Below, one piece after another: positions 36,739 through 46,407 of a stretch of 64,000 nt of DNA. The stretch spans positions 372,001 through 436,000 of the forward strand of contig CANNER010000002.1 of assembly GCA_947503715.1 (NCBI GenBank), given 5' to 3'. How positions within the stretch are numbered: position 1 is the first letter of the stretch; the number at the start of each line of letters is the position of its first letter. Made by a program: the position numbers and the translations under genes. The notes under the pieces were generated by a model. That model had not been told where the DNA came from, did no database searches, and saw only the letters and a list, made by a program, of their open reading frames with translations. The stretch is from an uncultured Caulobacterales bacterium. Its GTDB lineage: Bacteria > Pseudomonadota > Alphaproteobacteria > Caulobacterales > Maricaulaceae.

Positions 36739-37530
36739 TCAACAGGGAAAAATACTAATATTAGAAATTTCGTTCAGGATGGTCGTTGTAATTCGTCCAT
36801 GATTAAGTGTGATGTCCAAAGTCAGGGCAAAAATAACGCCCATATATATCAAATATGAGAAGCCCCAGAAATTCCCGAGTAACAATGTATAAAACCAATT
36901 TTGCCCGAAGATATAAAGGCAGATCGTTACTATAGCCGATATGAGCAACAAGCCTGCAGGCAGTAATAAATGGAAGCGTGCGCCGGGGCGCACCCATGCC
37001 AGCAATAGAATGAGGGCGAATGCCAGAATGTTGACGCCCGAGAAAATTCGAATGTCGCGGATTAATCCTGAAACCGTCGCGTCATATTTTCCTTTGATAA
37101 ACGATTCGAGTTTTTCGGAAATTTTAAGAGCGGTTGCATTCTTGTTTTTGAAAAAACCTGTAACGGCGGATTGACGCTCGGGTGTTACGGTTTCGCATTC
37201 GCAATACCGGGAGATTGCTTCCGCCACTGCGATATCGACTTTGGCACCCAATGCGGCCTGAAATGCTTTTCCACGATCGCCGAATTTACCTCTCAGGCGC
37301 TCTGCCCCCTCAATAAAATTATCGGTTTGGAGATTTGGGTAATGGGTACTGACTTCGGCCTGTACTTTGCTTTGGATTGCAAAAACCGCAACTTTTTGAA
37401 TATCGTCTCTATCTGCAAAGCTACTTACAAAGATGAGCGTGAAAATGGCTATCCCTGAAATTGCGACGGCCATTAGAAACCATCTTAACCACCCCATGCT
37501 TTTTTCGACAGATTTGTCTTCATTGGTCAT
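36739..37530 (-). CDS. Multi-pass membrane protein of unknown function
   Basis: I start it at 37530 (MTNEDKSVEKSM), giving 263 residues; the longer frame would run far into the neighbouring M48 gene. One membrane helix (WFLMAVAISGIAIFTLIFV), a periplasmic or cytoplasmic domain of about 130 residues with a CEC motif (YCECETV), then three or four helices at the C-terminus. No family recognised. It begins 6 bp after the M48 gene stop and is likely cotranscribed. Confidence 0.65.
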   Translation of the reverse strand: MTNEDKSVEKSMGWLRWFLMAVAISGIAIFTLIFVSSFADRDDIQKVAVFAIQSKVQAEVSTHYPNLQTDNFIEGAERLRGKFGDRGKAFQAALGAKVDIAVAEAISRYCECETVTPERQSAVTGFFKNKNATALKISEKLESFIKGKYDATVSGLIRDIRIFSGVNILAFALILLLAWVRPGARFHLLLPAGLLLISAIVTICLYIFGQNWFYTLLLGNFWGFSYLIYMGVIFALTLDITLNHGRITTTILNEISNISIFPC

Positions 37531-37535
37531 CGCAA

Positions 37536-38513
37536 CTAACGTATCGAAATTTTGGTCGGGCAGTTGTAATTGTAGAGTTCTATCGCTTCCGGCATCCAGC
37601 GTTTGAAATCCGCGACGCGGGTTTCCGGGCTGGGATGGGTGCTTTGAAATTCCGGTGGTGTTGCGCCGGCATTGGCTCCCATACGTTCCCACAGTTTTGG
37701 GGCCTCACGCGGATCATAGCAGGCGCGCGCGACGAGGAGCAGACCGATATAATCGGCTTCAGATTCATGTTTGCGGGAAAAGGGCAGGGCGTAGCCATAT
37801 TGGCTGATCCCGCCAAACACGCCCATGACCGCACGTTGGGCTCCGGCATCCATTCCGCCCGCTCCGAGGGAGACCCCTGCGCCGACAATCCGTTGCATAT
37901 TTTGTTGCGCCATTCGCTCCGCGCCGTGATGGGCGAGGGCATGCGCGATCTCGTGCCCCATGACGACCGCCAAACCGTCTTCATTTTCGGCAATCGGAAT
38001 GAGCCCCGTATAGATCGCGGAATAGCCGCCGGGCAGGGCAAAAGCATTGGCTTGTTCGCTGTCGATAACATTCACTGCCCAGTCAAAACCGGATGGTTTG
38101 CCCGTTTCCGCAACCAGCATCTGGTCGGCTGTTGTGGCCAGCCTGTCCCCGATTTGGCGCACGGCTTGAACGACGGGCTCATTGCCCGACAGGACTTTCG
38201 AATCGCTGAGGATCTGTTGATAGGATTGCAGGCCGAGCTGCATTTCCTGCGCCGGTTCCATCGTTCGTAGTTGACTGCGCCCCGTCAGGGGTACGGTTTC
38301 CTGATTCATGAAATAATATATGCCCGCCCCGATCGCGAAGAGCAGCATGATTTGCCACCGAAACCCGCCGCGTCGCCGCCCGCCGCCCAGCATAGACCGC
38401 GCGACGCTTGACCCACCGCTTCTGGAACGCCCGAATTGCGCAGGAGCAGGTCTGCGGACGACTCGCCGTGAGGGCCGCTGCCCGCCATATTGCCGTCTGT
38501 AAACCATGCTCAC
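37536..38513 (-). CDS. M48-family zinc metallopeptidase, membrane anchored
   Basis: A 325-residue protein. A basic, Gly/Arg-rich N-terminus and one membrane helix (about residues 53-68: IMLLFAIGAGIYYFM) precede a periplasmic M48 domain with HEIAH (in VVMGHEIAHALAHHG) and the third ligand motif HESEADYIGLLLVARACYD. Similar to YcaL/Oma1-type proteases in envelope quality control. Confidence 0.87.
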   Translation of the reverse strand: MSMVYRRQYGGQRPSRRVVRRPAPAQFGRSRSGGSSVARSMLGGGRRRGGFRWQIMLLFAIGAGIYYFMNQETVPLTGRSQLRTMEPAQEMQLGLQSYQQILSDSKVLSGNEPVVQAVRQIGDRLATTADQMLVAETGKPSGFDWAVNVIDSEQANAFALPGGYSAIYTGLIPIAENEDGLAVVMGHEIAHALAHHGAERMAQQNMQRIVGAGVSLGAGGMDAGAQRAVMGVFGGISQYGYALPFSRKHESEADYIGLLLVARACYDPREAPKLWERMGANAGATPPEFQSTHPSPETRVADFKRWMPEAIELYNYNCPTKISIR

Positions 38514-38711
38514 TCTCCACGCTATTAGTGCAGACTACCCGTCCGAAGTCGAAAGGCAAAGCCGAAACGAAGGCCTTTTAAGTCTTTGCGCCTGAATGAG
38601 CGTAGAAAAATCGCTTTTCCACGCCTTTGTCAGCGACGCTCTCTTGCATGGCTGCGCCCATATCATTATGGCGAAGCAATTTGCTTTTTCGCCCGCACGG
38701 ATACGAGCCTC

Positions 38712-41700
38712 ATGCCTAAACGGACCGACATTTCCTCCATCCTGATCATCGGGGCTGGCCCTATTATTATCGGCCAAGCCTGTGAGTTTGATTACTCCGG
38801 TGTGCAGGCCTGCAAAGCGCTCCGCGATGAAGGTTATCGCGTCATTCTCGTTAACTCGAACCCTGCCACGATCATGACCGATCCGGGCATGGCGGATGCG
38901 ACCTATGTCGAACCGATCACGCCCGAAATTGTCGAGAAAATTATCGCGATTGAGAAACCGGATGCGTTGCTGCCGACAATGGGCGGGCAGACGGCACTGA
39001 ACACGGCACTGGCACTGGAAGAAATGGGCGCGCTGGAAAAGCACGGGGTCGAAATGATCGGTGCGAAAGCGGATGTGATTGATAAAGCCGAGAGCCGCGA
39101 CCGTTTTGCGAAGGCCATGACGAAGATCGGTCTCGAAAATCCCCGTGCCAACATCATTACGGCTCCGATCGGTCCTGACGGGGAAGCTAATATTGCCGAA
39201 GGCGTCGCAGAAGCCGTTCGCAAACTCCCTGAAACGGGACTGCCCGCCATTATCCGTCCGGCATTCACCATGGGCGGCACGGGTGGAGGCGTCGCCTATA
39301 ATCATCAGGAGTTTGAAGAAATCGTCCGCTCCGGCCTCGCGGCGTCTCCGACGAATGAAGTCCTGATTGATGAGAGCCTGTTGGGGTGGAAAGAATATGA
39401 GATGGAGGTTGTCCGCGACAAGGCGGATAATTGCATCATCATCTGCGCGATTGAAAATATTGATCCGATGGGTGTTCATACGGGCGACTCGATTACAGTC
39501 GCCCCCGCACTGACCCTCACGGATAAAGAATACCAGATGATGCGGAATGCCTCCATCGCGGTCCTCCGCGAAATTGGCGTCGAGACGGGCGGGTCGAATG
39601 TTCAGTTCGGTATTAATCCGAAAGACGGCCGTATGGTCGTGATCGAGATGAATCCGCGTGTCTCGCGGTCCTCGGCGCTGGCCTCCAAAGCGACAGGATT
39701 CCCCATTGCGAAAATCGCGGCGAAACTCGCCGTCGGCTACACATTGGATGAACTGGATAATGACATCACGGGCGCAACGCCTGCCGCATTTGAGCCGACC
39801 ATTGATTATGTCGTCACTAAAATTCCCCGCTTTGCCTTCGAAAAATTCCCGGGCTCGGAGCCCATCCTGACAACGGCTATGCGATCTGTCGGTGAAGCTA
39901 TGGCGATTGGCCGGACCTTTGCGGAGAGTTTGCAGAAAGCCCTGCGATCTCTCGAAACCGATCTGGAAGGTCTGGACGAAATTGATCTGGGCACGGATGA
40001 TCCGGAAGAAATTTCTGCCCTTCTGAAATCCCGCCTCTCTATTCAAGCACCGGACCGCATTCTCGTCATCGCGCAAGCCTTCCGCGCGGGTTTCTCTGTC
40101 GAAAAAGTCCAGCAATACACGAGTTTCGATCCGTGGTTCCTGCGCCAGTTTGAAGCCATTGTGAAAGCCGAAAGATGGCTCACCGAGAAGGGTTTGCCTA
40201 AGGACGCCGCAACATGGCGGGCCATCAAATCCGAAGGCTTTTCTGATGCCCGTATCGGAACATTGACGGGCAAAGCGGAACGCGCAGTCCGCAAGGCGCG
40301 GCACAAAGCGGGCGTCCGTCCTGTCTATAAACGCGTCGACACCTGCGCAGCGGAATTCGCGGCGAAGACACCTTACATGTATTCCACATATGAGATGCCG
40401 AGCTTTGGCGGTGAAGTTGCGAATGAAGCCCGCGTCTCTGACCGCAAGAAAGTCGTTATCCTCGGGGGCGGCCCTAACCGCATTGGCCAGGGGATTGAGT
40501 TTGATTATTGCTGCTGCCACGCGGCCTATGCCATGGCGGAAATGGATATTGAATCCATCATGGTCAATTGTAACCCAGAAACTGTTTCCACCGATTACGA
40601 TACTTCAGACCGTCTCTATTTTGAACCGCTCAGCGAAGAAGATGTGCTGGAATTAATTCACGGCGAAATGCAGTCCGGTGAACTGCTCGGCGTCATCGTC
40701 CAGTTCGGCGGGCAGACCCCCTTGAAACTCGCCGAAGCCTTGGAAGCTAATGGTATTCCATTATTGGGCACAAAACGCGATGCCTTGGACCGTGCGGAAG
40801 ACCGGGAACGGTTCAAAGACCTCGTCGACACACTCGGCTTGAAGCAACCTAATAACGCCATCGCCCGCAATGCGAAAGAAGCCCAAGCGGCTGCCGATAT
40901 CGTCGGTTATCCGCTCGTCCTTCGCCCGTCCAACGTCCTCGGTGGACGCGGGATGGAGATTGTGGACTCGGATGCGGAATTAAAACGCTATATCAATGAA
41001 GCCGTCAAAGTTTCCGGCAAATCCCCGCTCCTCATCGACCAATATCTCCGCGATGCGGTGGAAGTCGATGTCGACGTCATCTGTGACGGGGAAGAAGTTT
41101 TCGTCGCGGGTATCATGGAACATATCGAAGAAGCCGGCGTCCATTCCGGCGACAGTGCCTGCTCCCTTCCGCCCTATACATTATCAGACGACATTGTCGC
41201 GGAACTGGGTCGGCAGGCTGAGGCGCTGGCGCTGGAACTTGGCGTGGTTGGGTTTATGAACACGCAATTCGCCGTGAAAGACGGCGTTGTTTATCTGATT
41301 GAGGTGAACCCGCGCGCGTCCCGCACAGTCCCCTTTGTCGCGAAAGCCATTGGGCTTCCAGTTGCGAATATCGCGGCGAAAGTTATGGCGGGCGCGAAAC
41401 TCTCGGATTTCGATCTCACTCTCCGCCCGCAGAAATATATTGCGGTGAAAGAAGCCGTCTTCCCCTTTGCCCGCTTCCCGGGTGTGGACACAGTCCTCGG
41501 GCCGGAAATGCGGTCCACGGGTGAAGTCATGGGACTGGCCGATAATTTCGGACTGGCCTTTGCGAAGAGTCAGCTTGGCGGCGGTGTGAACCTGCCGAAA
41601 TCAGGCAAAGTCTTCATCTCCGTGCGCGAAGATCATAAACCGATCATGGTCGGCCTCGCCAAAGACCTCATCGCGCTTGGGTTCACAATTATCGCCACGG

Positions 41701-41999
41701 GCGGGACAACGAAATTCCTGCGCGAAAATGGTGTAGAAGTCGAATATGTCCGCAAAGTCCATGAAGGTCGCCCGCATATTGTCGATGCCATGAAAAACGG
41801 CGACATCGCGCTCGTGTTCAACACAACGGCGGGCAAGCAAGCGCTAGAGGATTCAAAATCCCTCCGCCGCACAGCCCTCACCCAAAAAATCCCCTATTTC
41901 ACAACCGCCGCCGCCGCGAAGGCTACGGTAGAGGCGATTAAAGCGCTGGCGGAAGGGGATTACGAGGTGGAGAGTTTGCAGAGTATTGCGGCGGGTTAA
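38712..41999 (+). CDS. carB: Carbamoyl-phosphate synthase large subunit
   Basis: A 1095-residue enzyme of two homologous halves, each with ATP-grasp domains: [20 protein letters not shown] at the start and [20 protein letters not shown] in the second half. The C-terminal allosteric MGS-like domain has [19 protein letters not shown]. The ATG at 38712 is the family start. Its final 207 bp are duplicated, with only synonymous changes, at 43349-43555. Confidence 0.97.
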   Translation: MPKRTDISSILIIGAGPIIIGQACEFDYSGVQACKALRDEGYRVILVNSNPATIMTDPGMADATYVEPITPEIVEKIIAIEKPDALLPTMGGQTALNTALALEEMGALEKHGVEMIGAKADVIDKAESRDRFAKAMTKIGLENPRANIITAPIGPDGEANIAEGVAEAVRKLPETGLPAIIRPAFTMGGTGGGVAYNHQEFEEIVRSGLAASPTNEVLIDESLLGWKEYEMEVVRDKADNCIIICAIENIDPMGVHTGDSITVAPALTLTDKEYQMMRNASIAVLREIGVETGGSNVQFGINPKDGRMVVIEMNPRVSRSSALASKATGFPIAKIAAKLAVGYTLDELDNDITGATPAAFEPTIDYVVTKIPRFAFEKFPGSEPILTTAMRSVGEAMAIGRTFAESLQKALRSLETDLEGLDEIDLGTDDPEEISALLKSRLSIQAPDRILVIAQAFRAGFSVEKVQQYTSFDPWFLRQFEAIVKAERWLTEKGLPKDAATWRAIKSEGFSDARIGTLTGKAERAVRKARHKAGVRPVYKRVDTCAAEFAAKTPYMYSTYEMPSFGGEVANEARVSDRKKVVILGGGPNRIGQGIEFDYCCCHAAYAMAEMDIESIMVNCNPETVSTDYDTSDRLYFEPLSEEDVLELIHGEMQSGELLGVIVQFGGQTPLKLAEALEANGIPLLGTKRDALDRAEDRERFKDLVDTLGLKQPNNAIARNAKEAQAAADIVGYPLVLRPSNVLGGRGMEIVDSDAELKRYINEAVKVSGKSPLLIDQYLRDAVEVDVDVICDGEEVFVAGIMEHIEEAGVHSGDSACSLPPYTLSDDIVAELGRQAEALALELGVVGFMNTQFAVKDGVVYLIEVNPRASRTVPFVAKAIGLPVANIAAKVMAGAKLSDFDLTLRPQKYIAVKEAVFPFARFPGVDTVLGPEMRSTGEVMGLADNFGLAFAKSQLGGGVNLPKSGKVFISVREDHKPIMVGLAKDLIALGFTIIATGGTTKFLRENGVEVEYVRKVHEGRPHIVDAMKNGDIALVFNTTAGKQALEDSKSLRRTALTQKIPYFTTAAAAKATVEAIKALAEGDYEVESLQSIAAG

Positions 42000-42012
42000 G
42001 CCAAAAAAAGCT

Positions 42013-42432
42013 TTAATCTTCCGATATGTTTATAGCTTTTTCGACATTGATTTTAAAGCCAGGCGTCTCTTTATAGTTTAAAAGTCTTCCGTCATTATCA
42101 ATTTGTATGATTGTGGAGTTATTATTTGAATCTTCATAGCGTATAGCAATGCCTTCGGCATTTGCTAAGCAACCAATTTCTAATTTCGATTGCAGTCCGT
42201 GTTTTTTGAAAAATGACGAGATTTGGTTAGTGTAATTGTAGGGGTTAGAAACGCCTTCTAATTTAACATATGTATTTAAATATTTTTCTTCGCCTAGATT
42301 TTCATAAAGAAATATACCTGTAACAGATTCACATCTAGTCATTATATTTACAGCAGAAGAATTTGATGCAAGCGCATTATTAGCTAAAAGTATAGAGACG
42401 ATTGTCGATAGACCGATTTTATTTAACTTCAT
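42013..42432 (-). CDS. Small exported two-cysteine protein, module 1 (possible immunity protein)
   Basis: A 139-residue protein, AT-rich. Signal peptide MKLNKIGLSTIVSILLANNA, then a mature domain with two Cys spaced C-x53-C (TRCESVTG ... IGCLANAEG), likely a periplasmic disulfide. No family recognised. Its ATG overlaps the stop of the JAB-like gene by 4 bp. The equivalent gene of module 2 has the same layout but little sequence identity, the pattern of paired effector/immunity genes. Confidence 0.65.
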   Translation of the reverse strand: MKLNKIGLSTIVSILLANNALASNSSAVNIMTRCESVTGIFLYENLGEEKYLNTYVKLEGVSNPYNYTNQISSFFKKHGLQSKLEIGCLANAEGIAIRYEDSNNNSTIIQIDNDGRLLNYKETPGFKINVEKAINISED

Positions 42433-43028
42433 AATATACAATCTCCCATGGCGTCCAGAAGGTTAGCTTCTGTTGCCGCTTCGATTAATTCTTTTATTTC
42501 ATCATCACTATAGGACTCTCTTGCCCACGAAGGCTGAACATAGCCTTCATATTCTAGTAAATCTCCATCTGGTGAAATGATATAGGTTGCAACATTTTGC
42601 CCGCCGCCTAATTGACTAATAGTTTCTGCCGTTGCTAGATCGCCAGTTGAAGGACCTCTATTAAATGCATCGTCCCCTATTCTTGCGCTCAATGTCGACA
42701 GATCAGAAGGCGGGTGGCGGTGAATGATGCCAACAACGTGTTCAAAAGACAAGCTATTTGCAGCTAAGCCAGTTCCTCCCTCTGTCAATACTCTAAATGG
42801 TATACTGTTTTCATTTCCTGTTACCCTAGGAAGAATAAAAGTACGACCTTCGAATGTCACAATTAACGCCCCATGTTCTAATTCCGATTCAGCAAATCCA
42901 GCAGAAATATCTGATTGTAATGCTTCATTAAACTCTTGCGCAAGGCGGTCCACCTCCCGCTCTTCATCTTGCTCCACATAGCATAACAGTTCTTCTTCCG
43001 TCTCCTCATCAAAAATGGTGTCATCCAT
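42429..43028 (-). CDS. JAB/MPN-type metallopeptidase-like protein, module 1
   Basis: A 199-residue protein without signal peptide. The start MDDTIFDEETEEELL (43028) follows GAGGAAGGA. An acidic constant segment covers residues 1-25. The C-terminal domain has the JAMM-like zinc motif HRHP (His103, His105) and PSTGD (Ser127, Asp130), then TYIISPDGDLLEY. The first 76 bp are identical to module 2 while the rest is strongly diverged. The frame is open further upstream to a TGA at 43098-43100. Confidence 0.65.
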   Translation of the reverse strand: MDDTIFDEETEEELLCYVEQDEEREVDRLAQEFNEALQSDISAGFAESELEHGALIVTFEGRTFILPRVTGNENSIPFRVLTEGGTGLAANSLSFEHVVGIIHRHPPSDLSTLSARIGDDAFNRGPSTGDLATAETISQLGGGQNVATYIISPDGDLLEYEGYVQPSWARESYSDDEIKELIEAATEANLLDAMGDCIL

Positions 43029-43097
43029 TCCTTCCTCGTTAAGCGGATTGAAATCCGCACTCTGCCCCGCGCCTGTTTCGGTGACGCCGGTGGGACT

Positions 43098-43265
43098 TCA
43101 AGGAGTTTGTGGGCAGCTTGTTGGTGTGCTGCCCTCAATATAAGCATAACACGCGAGGAGGACGGGCTGTGGTGCGACTTCGAGCAGTTGGACAATCGAG
43201 GCGGGCGGTGTTGTAAGATGTCGAATGATCTCGGACGGACCCGTGTCGATAAATAGAAAATCCAT
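43098..43265 (-). pseudogene. Interrupted leader of the module 1 JAB-like gene
   Basis: Starts MDFLFIDTGPSEIIRH after GGGAGAGG and runs 55 residues in the same frame as the JAB-like gene. It ends at TGA where module 2 has CGA (Arg). So module 1 carries a nonsense codon between the leader and the JAB part. Alternatively the leader is never fused and the JAB protein starts at 43028. Confidence 0.55.
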
Positions 43266-43348
43266 GTGCCTCTCCCGTTGCAATACACTCGTAGTTTAAG
43301 GAGATGTTATGTGTAAATGTACAATCCAGAGTATATTTCATCGATCTG

Positions 43349-43555
43349 AAAAACGGCGATATTGCGCTCGTCTTCAATACAACGGCGGGCAAACAGGCGT
43401 TAGAGGATTCAAAATCCCTCCGCCGCACAGCCCTCACCCAAAAAATCCCCTATTTCACGACCGCAGCTGCGGCCAAGGCTACTGTCGAGGCGATTAAAGC
43501 GCTGGCGGAAGGGGATTATGAAGTAGAGAGTTTGCAGAGTATCGCGGCGGGGTGA
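43349..43555 (+). pseudogene. Second copy of the carB 3' end
   Basis: Encodes the last 68 residues of CarB plus a stop ([20 protein letters not shown] onward). About 20 base differences from 41793-41999 are all synonymous, including TAA versus TGA. No start or upstream carB sequence is attached: homology begins abruptly at 43349. It marks the start of module 2. Confidence 0.9.
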
Positions 43556-43565
43556 AACGTTAAGT

Positions 43566-44045
43566 TTATTTGGGTTTTCGTTTCGTTGACCGAGATCCCA
43601 GCACTAATCCATCTGAAAAAACTTGAATAGATGTACTGTCAATTCTACTTTTTTTGTTGCCCTCAAATGATTTGCCTAAAGAAAACACTATCTCAAAAGC
43701 ACCAGAGCTCTCTCCGCATCTTACGCTCATACTCCTATAGATAAGATCGTCACTGTTAATAGATTTTGTCAAATGTTCACTTATATCGTGACTCTGGTTG
43801 GCTGACACGATTTTACCCGACACAGATGCACGGCTTCCGTTTATATCGCTCGTTGCTGCAAAAGCGGATATATATAATGCGCTATCACCACAGATATACT
43901 CACTCGTTTGACGAACGCTTTCCACTGGAATTAAAATGGAAAGTTGAGCCGATCTTTCAGGATCAAAGAATAAATCGGCATTAGCCGATGTATTAGTTGA
44001 GATTAGTATTAGGGTAAGTAAGCTTGTTTTTTTGAAGTTTAACAT
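43566..44045 (-). CDS. Small exported two-cysteine protein, module 2 (possible immunity protein)
   Basis: A 159-residue protein. Signal peptide MLNFKKTSLLTLILISTNTS to ANA, then a mature domain with Cys pair C-x57-C (YICGDSALY ... VRCGESSGA). Same position, export signal and cysteine spacing as the module 1 protein, but dissimilar sequence. Overlaps the JAB-like gene end by 7 bp. No family recognised. Confidence 0.65.
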   Translation of the reverse strand: MLNFKKTSLLTLILISTNTSANADLFFDPERSAQLSILIPVESVRQTSEYICGDSALYISAFAATSDINGSRASVSGKIVSANQSHDISEHLTKSINSDDLIYRSMSVRCGESSGAFEIVFSLGKSFEGNKKSRIDSTSIQVFSDGLVLGSRSTKRKPK

Positions 44046-44932
44046 TCATTACCTGCGTCTTTCTCTGCCTCAATTATTCGATCTTGGAGGGATTGTCCAG
44101 GAGCGTCAGGGTTTGGATCAGAGTAGCTGTACTCTCGCAAGACACCGTCTGGGCCCAATATATAGTGCGATACATCGTCCACCGATGTCCGTAACCCGCC
44201 CGAAGTGAGAAACCTTTCTCCAGCGGCCCAATCCCAAGGGTCATATGGTTCGCCTGTAATTGGATGCGTTCTTAAACCACCAGTATGTCTGCTGGATGGA
44301 AACGTGCTTCCAAAATTTAACGCAGATAATTGATTCAAATTATCTACATTGACGAAACCCGGCCCTGTATCCGAAGGGTGAAGGTGGACAATACCAACAA
44401 TATTCGATTGATTAATGTCCCCAAATTCATTTTGCGCATCACGGAGCATTTGATCCAATCTAACTGTACCTGTGCTTCCCCCAAATGTGGGCGATGCAAA
44501 TACGATGCTCCCATCTTCTAAGCGCAGCACAAAGGTCCCAAGTTCTAGATTATTTGGATTATCGACACTATTATTTATATCCCTAATTTCTTCTGCCGCG
44601 CGTTGAGCCGCATCATCCATTTCCCGCTCTTCATCTTGCTCCACATAGCATAACAGTTCTTCTTCCGTCTCCTCATCAAAAATGGTGTCATCCATTCCTT
44701 CCTCGTTAAGCGGATTGAAATCCGGACTCTGCCCCGCGCCAGTTTCGGTGACGCCGGTGGGACTTCGAGGAGTTTGTGGGCAGCTTGTTGGTGTGCTGCC
44801 CTCAACATAAGCATAACACGCGAGGCGGACGGGAGGTGGTGCGACTTCGAGCGGTTGGACAATCGCGGCGGGCGGTGTTGTAAGATGTCGAATGATCTCG
44901 GACGGACCCGTGTCGATAAACAAAAAATCCAT
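44039..44932 (-). CDS. JAB/MPN-type metallopeptidase-like protein, module 2
   Basis: A 297-residue protein from the ATG at 44932 (after GGGAGAGG), unbroken through the leader, a Pro/Thr linker (STPTSCPQTPRSP), the constant MDDTIFDEETEEELL segment, and a C-terminal domain with HLHPSD (His183, His185), YDPWDWAAGE and HYILGPDGVLREY. This resembles JAB/DUF4329-type toxin or pretoxin peptidase domains. No signal peptide. An internal start at 44695, with GAGGAAGGA, matches the module 1 start. Confidence 0.65.
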   Translation of the reverse strand: MDFLFIDTGPSEIIRHLTTPPAAIVQPLEVAPPPVRLACYAYVEGSTPTSCPQTPRSPTGVTETGAGQSPDFNPLNEEGMDDTIFDEETEEELLCYVEQDEEREMDDAAQRAAEEIRDINNSVDNPNNLELGTFVLRLEDGSIVFASPTFGGSTGTVRLDQMLRDAQNEFGDINQSNIVGIVHLHPSDTGPGFVNVDNLNQLSALNFGSTFPSSRHTGGLRTHPITGEPYDPWDWAAGERFLTSGGLRTSVDDVSHYILGPDGVLREYSYSDPNPDAPGQSLQDRIIEAEKDAGNEC

Positions 44933-45164
44933 GTGCCTCTCCCGTTGCATTACACTGGTAGTTTGAAGAAGTGCTATGTATCAATATGCAACTATAAATA
45001 AGCACCGAGGCTTGATCCGAGTGGCATCACCTTTTTTCTATTTGAGATCCGCCCGCGCCCGCTATCGTCATAGGGCAGAGTGTGAGACTTGACTCATCCC
45101 CTCAACACACCGTAACAATAAAAGTCTTTTGATTTTCGTCTCCTTTCGATGCTCAAGACATTCC

Positions 45165-45190
45165 GGCGGCAGGGTGGCACTCCTGCCGCC
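45165..45190 (+). terminator. Strong rho-independent terminator without a clear upstream gene
   Basis: GGCGGCAGG-GTGGCACT-CCTGCCGCC followed by ATTTTATTTTTG on the plus strand. No plus-strand gene reads into it here, so it may be the terminator of a lost gene, perhaps the former boundary of carB transcription, or the end of a small RNA. Confidence 0.7.
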
Positions 45191-45233
45191 ATTTTATTTT
45201 TGTTATCTTCATCTTATTTTCAGGCATAAAAAA

Positions 45234-45251
45234 AGCGGGATTGCTCCCGCT
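45234..45251. terminator. Terminator of the second urcA gene
   Basis: AGCGGGA-TTGC-TCCCGCT with an A-run on one side (T-run for the minus strand) and TGAGTTTTT on the other. 25 bp past the urcA stop. Confidence 0.8.
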
Positions 45252-45275
45252 TGAGTTTTTCAGAGTTTGAGGCGT

Positions 45276-45596
45276 TTAGCTTCGCATTTTCGAATGATGC
45301 TCCGAGAGGATTTCACTGGCGGCGTTTTCAACGAAACTGTCCAGTAAGACCGAGGCACAGTCAGAGGCTATGCGTATTTCTTGTAAGCCCCGTGTTCCAT
45401 CTGTGGAACAAGCGCTTTCAGATTTTTTCACGAGTTTGTCATAGACGATTTCAACGCCCCACTCCGTTTCAAGATACCGTGTATCGATTTCGACACTGAC
45501 CGTATCCGCAGTTGATGCAAATGCGGCGGGGGCCATGGCGAGACCTGCTGTAGCGGTTGCAATCATTGCGATTTTGAATGTTTTTAATGTCGTCAT
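45276..45596 (-). CDS. UrcA family secreted protein (second copy)
   Basis: A 106-residue exported protein. Signal peptide MTTLKTFKIAMIATATAGLA to AFA. UrcA features: VSVEIDTRYLETEWGVEIVY, KKSESACSTDGTRG and ASDCASVLL with two Cys. The ATG follows AAAAGGAGAC. It differs strongly from the copy at 18.8 kb, so this is an old paralogue and not a recent duplicate. Confidence 0.82.
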   Translation of the reverse strand: MTTLKTFKIAMIATATAGLAMAPAAFASTADTVSVEIDTRYLETEWGVEIVYDKLVKKSESACSTDGTRGLQEIRIASDCASVLLDSFVENAASEILSEHHSKMRS

Positions 45597-45930
45597 GTCA
45601 GTCTCCTTTTAATCTCCCACCACAGGCCGGAATTGGCGTGGCGGGCTGACAGCCCCTCCCGCCCCGGCTGGCACGCTAGGGCGAGAGAGTGATAAGGAAT
45701 TGGAAGGGGTTCTTTCATTTACCTTATTGCTTATCAATAAACGACATATGTCGTATTGTATAGAGTTTTTTATTGTTTTTCGATAATTTAATAAAGTGGA
45801 ATGACTCGAAGAGTTTGGGTGTGGAGGGGCCTGAATTTTGATCGAAGCGATTTCTAACTTGACGACCCGACATTTCGCCTTATCTGCTTGCGGCTTGTAA
45901 ATTCGCCGAAATAGAGTTTGGGACAGACCC
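45597..45930. promoter_or_regulatory. Divergent urcA/greA promoter region
   Basis: 334 bp, AT-rich in the middle, no gene. It contains TTATTG/CAATAA (45724-45740) and the perfect 14-bp palindrome ACGACATATGTCGT (45741-45754), a possible operator. TTGACG (45859-45864) and TTATCT (45880-45885) could be the greA promoter, although the 15-bp spacer is short. Confidence 0.45.
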
Positions 45931-46407
45931 ATGATGCAGAAATATCCAATGACCGTTCAGGGCCATGCCGCGCTTGAAACAGAGTTAAAGCATTTGAAGT
46001 CTGTGGAGCGTCCAGAGATCATCAATGCCATTTCCGTTGCGCGCGATCATGGCGATTTGTCCGAGAATGCCGAATATCATGCGGCAAAAGAAAAGCAGGG
46101 CTTTATCGAAGGCCGAATTCAGGAACTCGAATCTAAACTGTCCCTCGCACAGGTTATCGATCCGTCCTCTATGTCGGGGGATGTCGTTCGGTTTGGCGCG
46201 ACGGTAAAAGTTGTGAATGAAGACACGGACGAAGAGTCGACCTACCAAATTGTGGGTGAGGACGAGGCCAGCGTGAAGGACGGCAAAATCTCCGTCACGT
46301 CACCCATTGCTCGCGCGATGATCACGAAAGAAGTCGGCGACAGTATTGAAGTTATCGCGCCGGGTGGATCCAAAGCTTACGAAATCCTCGAGGTCGATTA
46401 CAAATAG
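45931..46407 (+). CDS. greA: Transcription elongation factor GreA
   Basis: A 158-residue factor that rescues backtracked RNA polymerase. N-terminal coiled coil with the acidic tip ([20 protein letters not shown]) and C-terminal FKBP-like domain ([16 protein letters not shown]). Follows carB in related genomes; here the JAB modules and urcA lie between. Confidence 0.97.
   Translation: MMQKYPMTVQGHAALETELKHLKSVERPEIINAISVARDHGDLSENAEYHAAKEKQGFIEGRIQELESKLSLAQVIDPSSMSGDVVRFGATVKVVNEDTDEESTYQIVGEDEASVKDGKISVTSPIARAMITKEVGDSIEVIAPGGSKAYEILEVDYK

Larger units (their letters stand above)
44951..45275. other. Intergenic region upstream of module 2
   Basis: 325 bp without a supported gene. The first 45 bp resemble the sequence upstream of module 1 (to about 43325), then similarity ends. 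It holds two terminator-like hairpins at 45165-45190 and 45234-45251, and an orphan ribosome-site-like AAAGGAGACGAAA on the minus strand at 45136-45148. Confidence 0.5.

Noticed and set aside
38535-40520. A 661-residue open frame antisense to carB
   Set aside because: It has no recognisable domain, Arg/Asp-rich composition as expected from the reverse of biased carB codons, and no ribosome site; it is a shadow frame.
43304-43555. An apparent 83-residue plus-strand gene
   Set aside because: It is the detached carB tail plus 15 random upstream codons; no promoter or ribosome site fits, so it is listed as a carB fragment.
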